Positions 24,652-36,796 of a DNA stretch of 64,000 nucleotides are shown here, piece by piece. The DNA is taken from positions 496,001 through 560,000 of the forward strand of contig CAVSPR010000004.1 of NCBI GenBank assembly GCA_963729875.1, written 5' to 3'. The stretch comes from DATBSL01 sp963729875. GTDB lineage: Bacteria > Acidobacteriota > Vicinamibacteria > Fen-336. The notes below the pieces were generated by a model. The model was not told the DNA's origin. It saw nothing but the letters and a program-made list of their open reading frames with translations, and ran no database searches. Every line of letters starts with the position of its first letter. The stretch's first letter is position 1. The position numbers and the translations under genes are program-made.

Positions 24652-27600
24652 ATGAAGCGGGGAGCCGTCGAGCGGATCGTGCGGGTGGTGGCGACGGGGG
24701 CGCTCGCCGCCCTGGCCTTCGCCCTCGTCGGGGACCGGGGGTCCGCGGCGGTGGTCCCCGCGACGATCGTCGGCCAGGACCCGCTCGAGATCCTGAACCT
24801 GAGGGTCCGGCCCAACGTCATCGTCGTCCTCGACAGCTCGGGCTCGATGGAGGGGGGGACCGGGCAGACTTCCGATGGGCCGCCGGTCGACACCGTTTCG
24901 AAGGACCCTTCGGGCGTCATCCACACCATCGGCGTCTGGCCGGACCACCCGCGCACGAAGCTCGCCCAGGCGAAGAAGGCGCTGCGGAACGTGATCAACC
25001 TCTACCAGGACCGGGTCAGCTTCCAGCTCGGGACGTACTCGCAGCTGGGGATGGAGTTCCTGTCCGACACCGAGCGTCATCGGCTCGGACTACTACCCGG
25101 TGTGGCTGTACGTGAGCGACAACGTGCCCGCCACCTCGGTACAGAAGATCGGGACCAACTCGCTACCGTACAGCCAGCTGAGCGCCGCCCGGGCCTTCGG
25201 CGACACCGTCGCCCTGCGCGGTCTCCAGGGCTGGCAGATCATCCGGCCCGAGTGGAACAAGCTCTACTTCGAGGAGAACGACGTCTCCGGGAACGTCGAG
25301 TGCGTGGCGACGATCTCCGGCACCCCGAGGTTCTTCAGGACGGGCAGCGAGTTTGCCACGGCGCTCAAGGACGCCATGAACAGCGCGACGTGCGGGGGCG
25401 ACAGGACGAACAACTACACGGTCGTCTACAACCCTGGCGCCGACAACCCCGGCCCTCCGCTCATTCCAGGAGGCGCCTTCTGGATCACGCGCAGCGGCTT
25501 TGTGACGAAGCCCTTCCGGATCGGCTGGACCAGCTCCGGCTTCTTCGGCGGGGATCGGACGAACAACATCACGGGCGCCCTCGGGATGCTCTACGAGCCG
25601 GACACCGACTTCGGTGACGGGCACGCCACCAAGAACGTCCCGCAGCTCCTGTACAACACGCATGCGATCCGGGGGACCCGGGACAAGGTCAACGGGGTCG
25701 ACACGTACTACTTCGACATGTTCGCGAACCGCATCTGGAACGGCGAGGTCATCACCGTGACGAAGGAGGACTGGACCGACGGCGATGCGGGCCCCGTCCA
25801 GGGCTTCATCTGCGGCATGACCTTCCCGACCGCCGCGGAGAAGACGAACCCGCCGTCCTTCAAGGTGCAGGCGGTGGCGGCGGGCTGTGGGGCTCCCATC
25901 GCGGGCGACGTGGCCACGTTCACGTTCGCCGGCGGGGAGTGGAAGAACTACGACAAGGGCGCGGACTTCTACTGCGGCGGCTTCCGGTCGAAGACCGACA
26001 TGACCCCCTGCGACCTGGTGTCGCCCCCGTCGCCGCTCCAGTTCACCATGACCGCGCCGTACATCGACCTGGCCTCGCCCATCGACCCGGTCACCAAGTT
26101 CCCGAAGGGCCTGTTCGAGGCGATGGACGGGACCTGGCGGGTCGAGGCCTATGTCGTCCAGCCCAGCGCAAAGGGGAAGGGCGCGACACCGCTCGCGAAC
26201 TCGCTGATCGACATCAAGGGGCTTCCCGAGACCGACGGCGCGAGATGCCTCGCCAACCCCGGACCGCCGCCCGCCGGCGGCTGGGACCGCAACGACGTGG
26301 GGGGCACCTGGGGCCAGTGCGCGAGGCGCGGCTTCGCGAAGCTGTGGTACGACGGCCAGGCGGGATCCACGGCCCTGGCCGGCCCCTGGCCCTGGCAGCT
26401 CACCCCCATCAAGGACCACAAGGACCCCAAGGAGAGGACGATCGTCGTGTTCGTGACGGACGGCGACGACACGTGCCCGATGCGCGGGTCGAGGGCGACG
26501 AACCCCGATGACTGGGGCTCGACCTACGACACGCGGGCCCTTCGGGCGGCTTACCACGCGGAGAGGCTCTACACGCCGCTCGACCCGGCCGAGCCCGCGT
26601 CGTCGGTCGAGACGTACGTCATCGGCTTCGGCGGCGCCTTCGAGGCCGGCGGCGCCACCCGGCTGAACTGGATCTCCTGGGGCGGCAGCGGCCTGGGCCA
26701 GGGCCCGGACGACCAACCGAACGTCCTTACCGATGGTACCAACTGCGAAGACGCCCCGGGGACGGCGGCCCTGACATCGCTTGGGGCGACCGGCAACTGC
26801 CGCTGGAAGTACCAGGGGACCCTGGCGGACACCCATTCCTGGCTGACGGGACTGCGGGCGCAGTGCAAGACCTGCCGGGACGCCTTCATCGCGCCGAGCG
26901 GGGAGGAGCTGGAGTCCTACATCGAGTCGATCATCGACCAGGGCGTGAACCAGGGCGAGTTCATCGCCGGCCACTCGGTGACCGAGACCGTCTTCGAGTA
27001 CGCGGACCGGGCCGGGATCGGCTATGCCGCCGACGATCCCGAGACGCGCTTCAAGGGGATCGTCCCCACCCGCTTCGTCTCGAGCTTCACCATGCCCGGC
27101 TTCAAGGGCCAGCTGAAGGCCTACCAGTCCGACTCGACGGGGACGACGGCGATCGAGCGGTGGAGCGCCGGCGAGAAGCTCCTGAATCTCGTGAACTTCG
27201 GAGCCCCGAACGCCACCGCGTGCCTGTCGGGCAACGACGCGGGGATGTGTCTGTGCGCGGCCGACACCACCCTCGGCAGGGAGGACGGCGAGTGCCGCTT
27301 CTCCGACCTCACCGGCACGCTGCAGGACACGAACGCGAGCGCGGAGACCGCGGCCCTCGACTCGGCCCGGATCAAGAGGCGGATCTACACGACCAGCGGC
27401 AACGGGGTCTACCACCCCTCGACCGGCTTCGCCAACCTGGCCCAGGACCTCGTCTCCAGCGTGGCGACGAACCGCGTCCGCCTCTGGCCCCCGGAAAACA
27501 CGACCCCTTTGATCGTCCCCGCGAGCTGGTCCACCCAGGGAAGGTTCGACGTGGCCTTCGGCCTGCCGTCGGACGGTGTGGCCAGTCCGGCCCAGCAGTT

Positions 27601-29740
27601 CGCCCAGCTGCAGAAGGACTTCGGCGCCTGCAAGGGAACGAACCCGCCGGCTGCGTGCACGGACGCCGACAGCCTGACCGCGATGAAGGCGGCCCGGCGC
27701 GAGGCCCGGGAGATCGGCCTCGCCTACCTGGCCGGAGCCGTGCCCGTGATGGAAGCGGGGCAAGGCTTCAAGCGAACGAGCGACGGCAGCTCCAGCCTGC
27801 TCTACAAGGCGAGGTCGTGGGTGCTCGCCGACTCGGTCGCCAGCGCGGCCGTCCAGACCTACCCGGTGGCGGCCATGCCGAAGGACTACCAGACCCCCTA
27901 CACGGCGTACCTCGAAGGCATGGTTCTGACGAAGGCCGACGCCGGCCCGACCGCCTCGCACCTCGCCCAGGCGCAGGCGGGTTTCGGCCTGCGCAGCCCG
28001 GACGCAAAGCTGGCCAGCGCCGACGCGAAGTGCCGCTCCTGGCCCTCAAGCCGATGATGACGGCGGTGTACGTGCCGTCGGACGACATGCTCCACGCCTT
28101 CCGGGCGGGGCCGTGCTACAGCCCGAGCACGGCCACGGACGGCACCTGCCTCAACGGCTCGACGGGACAGGGTGAGCACGGCGGCGAGGAGCTGTGGGGC
28201 TTCCTCCCCTACGACCAGCTCAACGTCGTGTCCCTCCTCTACGTCCACCGCACCCAGACGCGCCGCAACCACCTGTACTCGATGGCGGGGTCCGTGAGGT
28301 TCGCGGACGTGTTCGTGCCGGGCGACGTGAGCTTGGCAGGTAGGGAACCTGTCGTACAACGCCACAGGCACCGGCGCCGGCGTCTGGAGGCGGCTCGTCG
28401 TCGTGGGCCGCGGGATCGGCGGCAAGTACCTCAGCGCCGTCGACGTCACGGGCATCGGACCCTACACGCTGCGGGCGAGAGACACCGGGGCACCCATTCC
28501 GCTGTGGAGCCGGGGCAACCCCGACACCGCGGACGGCATGCTGAACGGTGCGCGCAACAACACCGACGGCGACTACAACGCCTACCTCGGGATGGGGCAG
28601 ACGTGGTCGGTGCCGACCGTCGCCTGGATCGGCAGCCTCTACAAGGACCCCGTCTACACCACGCCCCGCCGACCGAGCACCAACAAGGCGCTCGGGCCGG
28701 ACTTCGTGCTGTTCGTGGGCTCGGGATTCGGGGACAACGCCAACGAGGGCCGCACCTTCTACACGCTCGACGCCTTGTCCGGCGACGTGATCGCCTCCTC
28801 GCCGCCGAATGCCGGGGACGGGGTCCTCGTGGCGAACCCGGCGGGCTTCAACCCGGAGGCGTACGCGCCCCTCAACCCCATACACCCGGCGGGCGACCCG
28901 GTGACCCGGGTCTACGTGGGCGACACCGCCGGGCGGGTGCACAAGTTCCTCACCGCGAACCCGGGCAAGAGGATCCTGTTCGCCGACCTCGGGGCGACGC
29001 AGCCGGTGGGCACGGCGGCCGCCCTCCTCGGGCTCGTCGAAAGCGACCCGACCACGTCGGTGCCCCACGTCTACATCACGACCGGGAACGACCTGCGCCT
29101 CACCACGGGCCCGTTCCAGGTGGCCGGCTACCGGGACGACGGCTCAGACACGGCGGACGTCAGCGGCGCCGTGCAGCTCTTCAAGAACAACTTCGACAAC
29201 CCCGGCGAGGCTCTCTGCCCGAACCGGACGCTCGAGTCCTTCTTCCGGGGCACCGTGCAGCCCGCGACGGTCATCGAGTGCGGCCAGCTCACGGCCGGGA
29301 AGTGCACCGAGATGCTCGGCCGCGTGTTCTACGGCGGCACGCGGATCAGCCACATCAACGCCAGGTTCGCCCCGCCGAACCCGCTCGCGTGCAACGGCAA
29401 CGGCGACTATCCCTGTCGGTCGTCGTTCGACTCGATCCTCTACGGCGTCGGAGCGACGACCGGCGAATCCGCCTACACCACGAGCGGCGGCGACGCGATA
29501 CCCTACAAGCTCCTCGTCGACAGCCGGATCCAGGCCATCGGGATGCAGGCCGACCCGAGCCCGCTGCGGGGCGGGAGCAGCCTGAACGTGGACGTCGGGC
29601 GCCTCACGGGAGCGGTCACTCCGCCTCCCCCGCCCGGCACGCAGGCGTGGACCAGTCAGACCACGCCGAACGTGTTCATGAAGCGGGAGGAGGGGCAGCC
29701 GCCGCCGGCGGTGCGCTACGGATCGGTCGTCTGCCAGTAG
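24652..29740 (+). CDS. pilY1: Pilus tip adhesin PilY1, interrupted by three frameshifts
   Basis: Large secreted tip protein that, with minor pilins, primes pilus assembly and can act as adhesin or surface sensor. ATG 24652 follows GAGAGGGGG and gives a signal peptide (cleavage near GSAA). An N-terminal von Willebrand A-like region contains the MIDAS motif DSSGS near residue 62. The C-terminal half is the Neisseria PilC-type beta-propeller domain (KPMMTAVYVPSDDMLHAF, GGEELWGFLPYD, NHLYSMAGSV). Breaks: an extra base near 25075; a lost G at 28028-28030, since restoring GG gives AKVPLLALKPMM; and an extra base near 28330. Corrected length is about 1,695 residues, longer than the about 1,160 of Pseudomonas PilY1. 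The extra length lies between the VWA-like and propeller parts. Cysteine-rich. Confidence 0.85.
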
Positions 29741-29762
29741 CCGGGCCCGCGAGCCGCGAGGA

Positions 29763-29791
29763 GGGGTCCCGCCGAGGGCGGGACCCCTTCT
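29763..29791 (+). terminator. Terminator after pilY1
   Basis: An 11-base perfect stem (29763-29773 with 29777-29787), 3-base loop, then TTCT. It starts 23 bases after the pilY1 stop and separates the minor pilin operon from the next genes. Confidence 0.75.
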
Positions 29792-29878
29792 CACGTCCGG
29801 GAGGAGCCCGGGGAGGGGCAGTTGGGGGTCGAAAGCTGAGGCTTCACTCGAGCTTGCGACGGGTGTACCCTTGAGGCC

Positions 29879-30973
29879 ATGAAGGCGAGGCTCGCCGTCG
29901 TCTGCCCCTCTTGCGGGGCCCTGAACCGCACGAAGCGGGAGTACTGCGCCCGCTGCAACGCCTCCCTGGAGGGGGCCCGGCCCGCCGAGTCCGGGGCGGC
30001 CGAGAGCAGCGGGAGCGAGGCTCTGGCTTCGGCGCTGGCACCCCGTGTCATCGTGCTGGGCACGCTTCTGGCGCTCGTCGCCCTGGGCGCGGTGGCCTGG
30101 CGCTATGCCTCCTCCGCGCCGCCGCTCGCCGCCGCCGACCCCTCCCTCTTCACCATCCCCACCCGGCCCCCGCAGCCCCCCCCGGCCCCGACGCCGACGG
30201 GAGCCGGCGAGGCGGACTTCGACGCGGCAAGGCGCCTCCTGGTGGCGGGGGACGTGACCGGTGCGTTGGCGCGTCTGGCAGCGGCCGTCTCGGCCAACCC
30301 GGGCAACGCGGCCTACCGCGACCTCTTTGCCGACGTCCTGTGGAAAGCGGGACGGGGCGAGGAGGCGCTCGCCCAGCACGCGGAGGCAGCCCGTCTCGAC
30401 CCTCGCCTGCGTTTGCGCTACGCCCGGGCGCTCGACATCCTCGGGCACCCCGCCGAGGCCCGGCGCGAGTACGAGGCCATCGTGGCGGCGGAACCGCAGG
30501 CGGCCCTGGCGCGGAAGGAGCTGGGGCGCCTCCTCTACCGGGCCGGCGACTACGCGAAGGCGGCACCCTACCTGCTGGGGGCGGTCAAGGAGCGCCCGAA
30601 CGACCTCGTCCTGCAGCAGGAGCTCGGCTACGCGCTCGACCAGGCAGGTCAGCGGGAGCAGGCCGCGAGCGTCTACCGGGAGATCCTGCGCCGGGCCCCC
30701 GCGGCCGTGGCCACCCGGACGCTGCTGGCCGAGAGCCTCGTGCAGCTGGGGCGCCGGGACGAGGCCATGGCCCTCCTGCAGGAGGGGTTGGAGGCGAGCC
30801 CGAACACGCCGTCGCTGCACCGTCAGCTGGGCAGCGTGCTGGAGCGCTCCGGGCGCACGACGGAGGCCGTCGCCGAGTACCGCACTTACGCGCGCCTGGC
30901 CCCGAACGCCCCGGACGCGAAGGACCTCGCCGGACGCGCCGCCCGCCTGGAGGCGGCGGGGAGGAATCCATGA
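29879..30973 (+). CDS. Zinc-ribbon, single-TM, TPR-repeat protein
   Basis: A 364-residue protein. Residues 9-28 form a zinc ribbon with CPSC and CARC. One membrane helix lies near residues 58-75 (VIVLGTLLALVALGAVAW), followed by a Pro-rich spacer, then about six TPR units (such as GDYAKAAPYLLGAVKERPNDL and GRRDEAMALLQEGLEASPN). The ribbon faces the cytoplasm and the TPR part the periplasm if topology follows the positive-inside rule. ATG 29879 has only a weak SD. It is followed with ATGA overlap by a secreted coiled-coil protein. Likely an assembly scaffold; specific function unknown. Confidence 0.65.
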   Translation: MKARLAVVCPSCGALNRTKREYCARCNASLEGARPAESGAAESSGSEALASALAPRVIVLGTLLALVALGAVAWRYASSAPPLAAADPSLFTIPTRPPQPPPAPTPTGAGEADFDAARRLLVAGDVTGALARLAAAVSANPGNAAYRDLFADVLWKAGRGEEALAQHAEAARLDPRLRLRYARALDILGHPAEARREYEAIVAAEPQAALARKELGRLLYRAGDYAKAAPYLLGAVKERPNDLVLQQELGYALDQAGQREQAASVYREILRRAPAAVATRTLLAESLVQLGRRDEAMALLQEGLEASPNTPSLHRQLGSVLERSGRTTEAVAEYRTYARLAPNAPDAKDLAGRAARLEAAGRNP

Positions 30974-31539
30974 CCGCGCGGACGATCACCGCCTCGCTGG
31001 CCCTGCTGCTCGCGCTGCCGGGCCTCGGGGCGGCGCAGGGCCTCGGAGACGCGGCGGCTCGGGAAGCGCAGAAGCGCGCCAAGGCCCCCGCGAAGAAGGA
31101 GCAGCCCGTCCCGACCCTGACCAACGAGGACCTCGAGCGGGGCCGTCCGGCCGGGAGCCCCGGGACGCCGGCGGCCTCTCCGGCCGCCGAGCCCTCGGAG
31201 GGCGAAGGTGGCGGGAGCGGCCGGGGCTCGCGCGCCGCCGATCCCGCCGCGCAGCTGCGCTCCTACGCCGACGCCCAGCAGAGGGCGCGGTCGCGGGTGG
31301 AGGGCCTCGAGGCCCGGGTCGCCGAGCTGGGCGGCAGGCTCAACCCGATGAGCACGACGTTCATCTACGGCGCCAACTCCGGGACCGGGGGCAACCTTCA
31401 GGCCGAGGAGACGCGGGTGCGGCAGGCCCTCACGCTGGCGGAGGCCGACCTGGCCAATGCGAGAGAAGCCTTGTCCCGCGCGGACCAGGACCTCGAGGAC
31501 GCCCGCCGGGGCCGCATGCCCTCCCGTCCGCCGAACTGA
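30970..31539 (+). CDS. Secreted coiled-coil protein with TNEDLER motif
   Basis: A 189-residue protein with a signal peptide (residues 1-22, cleavage after GAA). Next come a basic segment, the motif TLTNEDLERGRP near residue 50, a Pro/Gly/Ser spacer, and a coiled coil from about residue 95 to the end (RSRVEGLEARVAELGGRL and the LTLAEADLANAREALSRAD heptads). The protein coded at 40332-40841 has the same order: signal peptide, YTNDDLDRVHP, coiled coil. I do not recognise a characterised family. Its start overlaps the TPR gene stop, so the two are probably functional partners. Confidence 0.6.
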   Translation: MTARTITASLALLLALPGLGAAQGLGDAAAREAQKRAKAPAKKEQPVPTLTNEDLERGRPAGSPGTPAASPAAEPSEGEGGGSGRGSRAADPAAQLRSYADAQQRARSRVEGLEARVAELGGRLNPMSTTFIYGANSGTGGNLQAEETRVRQALTLAEADLANAREALSRADQDLEDARRGRMPSRPPN

Positions 31540-31550
31540 CCGGCCACGGC

Positions 31551-32936
31551 GTGGCCGACATCCTGATCGTCGAGGACAAGGACTCCCTCCGCACGATGCT
31601 GCGGAAGACGCTGGAGTCCCGCGGCTACGCGGTCGACGAGGCGGCGGACGCCTACGAGGCCCGCCGGCGGCTGTCGGCCTTCCGCTACCTGGTGGTGCTC
31701 TCCGACCTGAAGCTGCCCGCGGGGAGCGGGTTCGACGTCCTGCAGGCGGCGCGCGAGGCCGACCCGGAGACACCGGTCCTCGTGATGACCGCCTTCGGGA
31801 CGGTCGAGGAGGCGGTGCGCGCGATGAAAGAAGGGGCGGCCGACTTCCTGACGAAGCCGGTCGACACCGACCACCTCCTGCTTCTCCTCGACCGCGCGGT
31901 CGAGAAGCGCCGGATGACCACGGAGCTCATCGTCCTCAAGGAGGAGTACCAGCGGCGCTTCGGCCTGCCCCGGGTGCTGGGGGAGGATCCCGCCCTCAAG
32001 GAGGCGATGCTGGCCCTTCAGCGGGCGGCCGCCACCGACACCACCGTGCTGCTGCAGGGCGAGAGCGGCACCGGCAAGGAGCTGATGAGCCGGGCTCTGC
32101 ACCAGCTCTCCGCGCGGGCCAAGGGGCCCTTCGTGGCGATCAACTGCGCGGCCATCCCGGAGAACCTGCTCGAGAACGAGCTCTTCGGCCACGAGAAGGG
32201 GGCCTACACCGGGGCGACGGGGAGGAAGGTGGGCAAGGCCGAGCTCGCCCACAAGGGCACCCTCTTCCTCGACGAGATCGGCGACCTGCCCCTGCCGCTG
32301 CAGGGCAAGATCCTGCGCCTCGTGCAGGAGAGGCAGTTCGAGAGGGTGGGGGGGCTGCAGACGCTCACCGTGGACGTGCGCGTGGTGGCGGCCACGAACC
32401 GCGACCTGCGGACCCTGGTCGCGGAGAGGCTCTTCCGCGAGGACCTCTTCTTCCGCCTGTCCGTCATGCCCATCGAGATCCCGCCGCTGCGCCGCCGCCG
32501 CCGCGACGTGCCGCTGCTCGCGGAGGCATTCCTGCAGCGGCTGGCCCGCGAGCTGGGGCGCCGGGACCTCCGCCTCTCGGACGAGGCGAAGCGCGCCCTC
32601 GCGGAGCACTCCTGGCCGGGCAACGTGCGCGAGCTGCAGAACTGCCTGGAGCGGGCCGCCATCCTCAGCGACGGCCCCCTCATCGGGCCGGAGCACCTGC
32701 GGCTGGACCCGCCGATGCGGGAGGCCCCCTCCCTCGCCGACGTGCTCGACCTCACGGGAGCGCTGTCCGACGTCGTGAAGCGGGCCGCCCTGCGCGCCGA
32801 GGAGGAGGCCGTCGCCCTCGCCCTGCGGGAGGCCGGGGGCGACCACGCGGCGGCTGCCGCCCGCCTCGGGGTCAGCGTGTCGACGCTGAACCGACGGCTG
32901 CGACAGGGGGAGACGCCCGCCGCCGCCGAGAGCTAG
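31551..32936 (+). CDS. Sigma-54-dependent response regulator, second pilus-linked regulator
   Basis: GTG 31551 leads straight into the receiver domain (DILIVEDKDS; Asp52 in LSDLKLP). The AAA+ domain contains Walker A GESGTGKE, sigma-54 contact loop GAYTGA and Walker B GTLFLDEIGDL. Arginines in the R-finger area follow, and the C-terminal Fis-type HTH is HAAAAARLGVSVSTLNRRL. 461 residues. It lies 12 bases after the coiled-coil gene. With no kinase adjacent, it may pair with the kinase at 21107, which together bracket the minor pilin genes. It may act at the sigma-54 promoter at 22579; inference. Confidence 0.87.
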   Translation: MADILIVEDKDSLRTMLRKTLESRGYAVDEAADAYEARRRLSAFRYLVVLSDLKLPAGSGFDVLQAAREADPETPVLVMTAFGTVEEAVRAMKEGAADFLTKPVDTDHLLLLLDRAVEKRRMTTELIVLKEEYQRRFGLPRVLGEDPALKEAMLALQRAAATDTTVLLQGESGTGKELMSRALHQLSARAKGPFVAINCAAIPENLLENELFGHEKGAYTGATGRKVGKAELAHKGTLFLDEIGDLPLPLQGKILRLVQERQFERVGGLQTLTVDVRVVAATNRDLRTLVAERLFREDLFFRLSVMPIEIPPLRRRRRDVPLLAEAFLQRLARELGRRDLRLSDEAKRALAEHSWPGNVRELQNCLERAAILSDGPLIGPEHLRLDPPMREAPSLADVLDLTGALSDVVKRAALRAEEEAVALALREAGGDHAAAAARLGVSVSTLNRRLRQGETPAAAES

Positions 32937-32946
32937 CCGGGCCGCC

Positions 32947-34758
<1,812 letters not shown>

Positions 34759-34765
34759 CCGGCCA

Positions 34766-35380
34766 TCATATCCGACCGGGACGACGGCCGCCGAGGGCCG
34801 CGAGGTCCGCCGCCGTGTCGATGTCGACGAGGCAGTCGGGTCCGGCCGGGACGTGGACGACGCGCTCGGGCTGCGCCGCCAGCACCGCGCGGGCCCCGCC
34901 GTCGAGCGGGGCGGCGCGCAGGGCGGGGAAGACCGCGCGGGCGAAGCCGGCCGGGTGGCCGCGGCGGCCCGCGTGAGCGGGCACCGCGATGGCGGCGCCG
35001 CGGGCCAGGGCGGCGAGGACCGCGTCGATCGTGGCGGCCTCGACGCAGGGATTGTCGACCGGGTGGAGGAGCACGGCGTCGGCCGAGAGCGCCTCGGCGG
35101 CGTCGAGACCGGTCCAGACCGAGGTGAGCATGCCTTCCCGCCACCGCTCGTTCACCACGACCGCGACGCCCTCGGGGATGGCCGCCCCGTCCCGGACGCG
35201 GGGGGCCTCGGCCCCGAGCACCGCCACCACGGCGCCGACGCCCGGCCGGTCGAAGAGCCGGCAGGCCGAGGCGAGGAACGTGCTCTCCCCCAGGGGCAGG
35301 AGGGCCTTCGGGCCGCCCATTCGGCGGCCCTCGCCGGCCGCCAGCACGACGGCCACCACCTGCGTCGGCTTCGATGGCAT
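34766..35380 (-). CDS. MobA-like nucleotidyltransferase
   Basis: A 204-residue NTP-transferase with the nucleotide-binding signature LAAGEGRRMGGPKALLPLG near residue 13 and a metal-site aspartate in LLHPVDNP. It resembles the MobA/MocA group that attaches CMP or GMP to molybdopterin or other acceptors. No molybdenum cofactor gene is nearby, so the substrate is open. Co-transcribed with typA. Confidence 0.7.
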   Translation of the reverse strand: MPSKPTQVVAVVLAAGEGRRMGGPKALLPLGESTFLASACRLFDRPGVGAVVAVLGAEAPRVRDGAAIPEGVAVVVNERWREGMLTSVWTGLDAAEALSADAVLLHPVDNPCVEAATIDAVLAALARGAAIAVPAHAGRRGHPAGFARAVFPALRAAPLDGGARAVLAAQPERVVHVPAGPDCLVDIDTAADLAALGGRRPGRI

Positions 35381-35426
35381 CCCCGCTCCATTGAACCACG
35401 GAAGGACCCATGGATCAGCCGGCTCG

Positions 35427-35456
35427 TTGACGCCCTTCGAAACGCCCCCTTATGAT
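35427..35456 (+). promoter_or_regulatory. Sigma-70-type promoter of the GTPase-argF pair
   Basis: TTGACG (35427-35432), 18-base spacer, TATGAT (35451-35456). It lies 23 bases before the TTG start of the predicted GTPase, in the 99-base divergent gap. Confidence 0.65.
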
Positions 35457-35479
35457 GCCGGCGTCGAAAGGAGCTCCTC

Positions 35480-36787
35480 TTGCCGACCCGCGTCATCATC
35501 ATGGGGGCCGCCGGCCGCGACTTCCACAACTTCAATACCGTGTTCCGCGAGGATCCCGCGAGCCGGGTGGTCGCCTTCACCGCCACGCAGATCCCGAACA
35601 TCGAGGGCCGGCGCTACCCGAAGGAGCTGGCCGGGCCACTCTACCCCGGCGGCATCCCGATCCACCCGGAGTCGGACCTGCCGGGCCTCATCCGCGACCT
35701 CGAGGCCGACCAGGTCGTCTTCGCGTACAGTGACGTCTCCCACGAGACCGTGATGCACAAGGCCTCGCTGGTCCTCGCCTGCGGCGCCGACTTCCGGCTC
35801 ATCGGCCCGAAGGCGAGCATGCTGAAGGCGAAGGTCCCGGTCGTGTCGGTGTGCGCCGTGCGCACCGGCGCCGGCAAGAGCCAGACGAGCCGCCGGGTGG
35901 CCAGCCTCCTGCGTGCGAAGGGCCGGAGGGTCGTCTCCGTCCGCCACCCCATGCCGTACGGGGACCTCGTGAAGCAGAAGGTGCAGCGCTTCGCGGCCAT
36001 GGAGGACCTCGACAGGCATCAGTGCACGATCGAGGAGCGCGAGGAGTACGAGCCGCACATCATGGCGGGCGGGGTCATCTACTCCGGGGTGGACTACGGG
36101 GCGATCCTCGCCCAGGCGCAGGAGGAGGCCGACGTCATCCTCTGGGACGGGGGCAACAACGACCTGCCCTTCTACCGCTCCGACCTCGAGATCGTGGTCG
36201 CGGACCCGCACCGGCCGGGCCACGAGAGGTCCTACCACCCGGGCGAGACGAACCTGCGCCGGGCCCACGTCGTCGTCATCAACAAGATCGACTCGGCCGG
36301 GCCCGAGGGCATCGAGGCGGTGCGCCGCTCGGTCCGGGAGACGAACCCGGGCGCGGTCGTGATCGACGCCGCCTCGCCCCTCTCGGTGGACGGGGCCGAG
36401 CAGATCCGGGGCAAGCGCGTCCTCGCGGTCGAGGACGGTCCCACCCTGACCCACGGCGAGATGAAGTTCGGGGCCGGCGTCCTCGCCGCCATCCGCCACG
36501 GCGCGGCCGAGATCGTGGACCCCCGCCCCTACACGGTCGGGACCATCACGCAGACGTTCGAGAAGTACCCCGGGATCGGCACCCTGCTGCCCGCGATGGG
36601 CTACGGCGAGGAGCAGACCAAGGACCTCGAGGCCACGATCGAGCGCACGCCGTGCGACGTCGTGCTCGTGGCGACCCCCATCGACCTGCGACGGGTCATC
36701 GAGATACGCAAGCCCGCCCTGCGAGTCGGCTACGAGCTGCAGGAGATCGGCAAGCCCGACCTCTCGGACGTCCTCGCGAGGTTCTGA
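35480..36787 (+). CDS. COG2403-type predicted GTPase (cyclic 2,3-diphosphoglycerate synthetase-like)
   Basis: A 435-residue protein starting MPTRVIIMGAAGRDFHNFNTVF. TTG 35480 has AGGAG 8 bases away. The N-terminal third looks like a Rossmann-type domain. A central P-loop domain has AVRTGAGKSQTSR near residue 130, where the first P-loop glycine is replaced by valine. It also has DGGNNDLPFY and a VVINKIDS (NKxD-type) nucleotide motif. The fold resembles archaeal cyclic 2,3-diphosphoglycerate synthetase, but bacterial members of this group have no proven reaction known to me. It is 9 bases upstream of argF, which suggests a shared operon and perhaps a role around carbamoyl phosphate or arginine metabolism. 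Confidence 0.7.
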   Translation: MPTRVIIMGAAGRDFHNFNTVFREDPASRVVAFTATQIPNIEGRRYPKELAGPLYPGGIPIHPESDLPGLIRDLEADQVVFAYSDVSHETVMHKASLVLACGADFRLIGPKASMLKAKVPVVSVCAVRTGAGKSQTSRRVASLLRAKGRRVVSVRHPMPYGDLVKQKVQRFAAMEDLDRHQCTIEEREEYEPHIMAGGVIYSGVDYGAILAQAQEEADVILWDGGNNDLPFYRSDLEIVVADPHRPGHERSYHPGETNLRRAHVVVINKIDSAGPEGIEAVRRSVRETNPGAVVIDAASPLSVDGAEQIRGKRVLAVEDGPTLTHGEMKFGAGVLAAIRHGAAEIVDPRPYTVGTITQTFEKYPGIGTLLPAMGYGEEQTKDLEATIERTPCDVVLVATPIDLRRVIEIRKPALRVGYELQEIGKPDLSDVLARF

Positions 36788-36796
36788 AGGAGCCCC

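Noticed and set aside
25163..27961. 932-residue open frame antisense to pilY1
   Set aside because: It is a low-complexity Arg/Val/Gly/Asp reading produced by high third-position GC on the coding strand. The plus-strand frame carries the family motifs.
29641..29874. Open frame continuing past pilY1 on the plus strand to 29874
   Set aside because: It is out of frame with the PilY1 C-terminal domain and runs through the terminator at 29763-29791.
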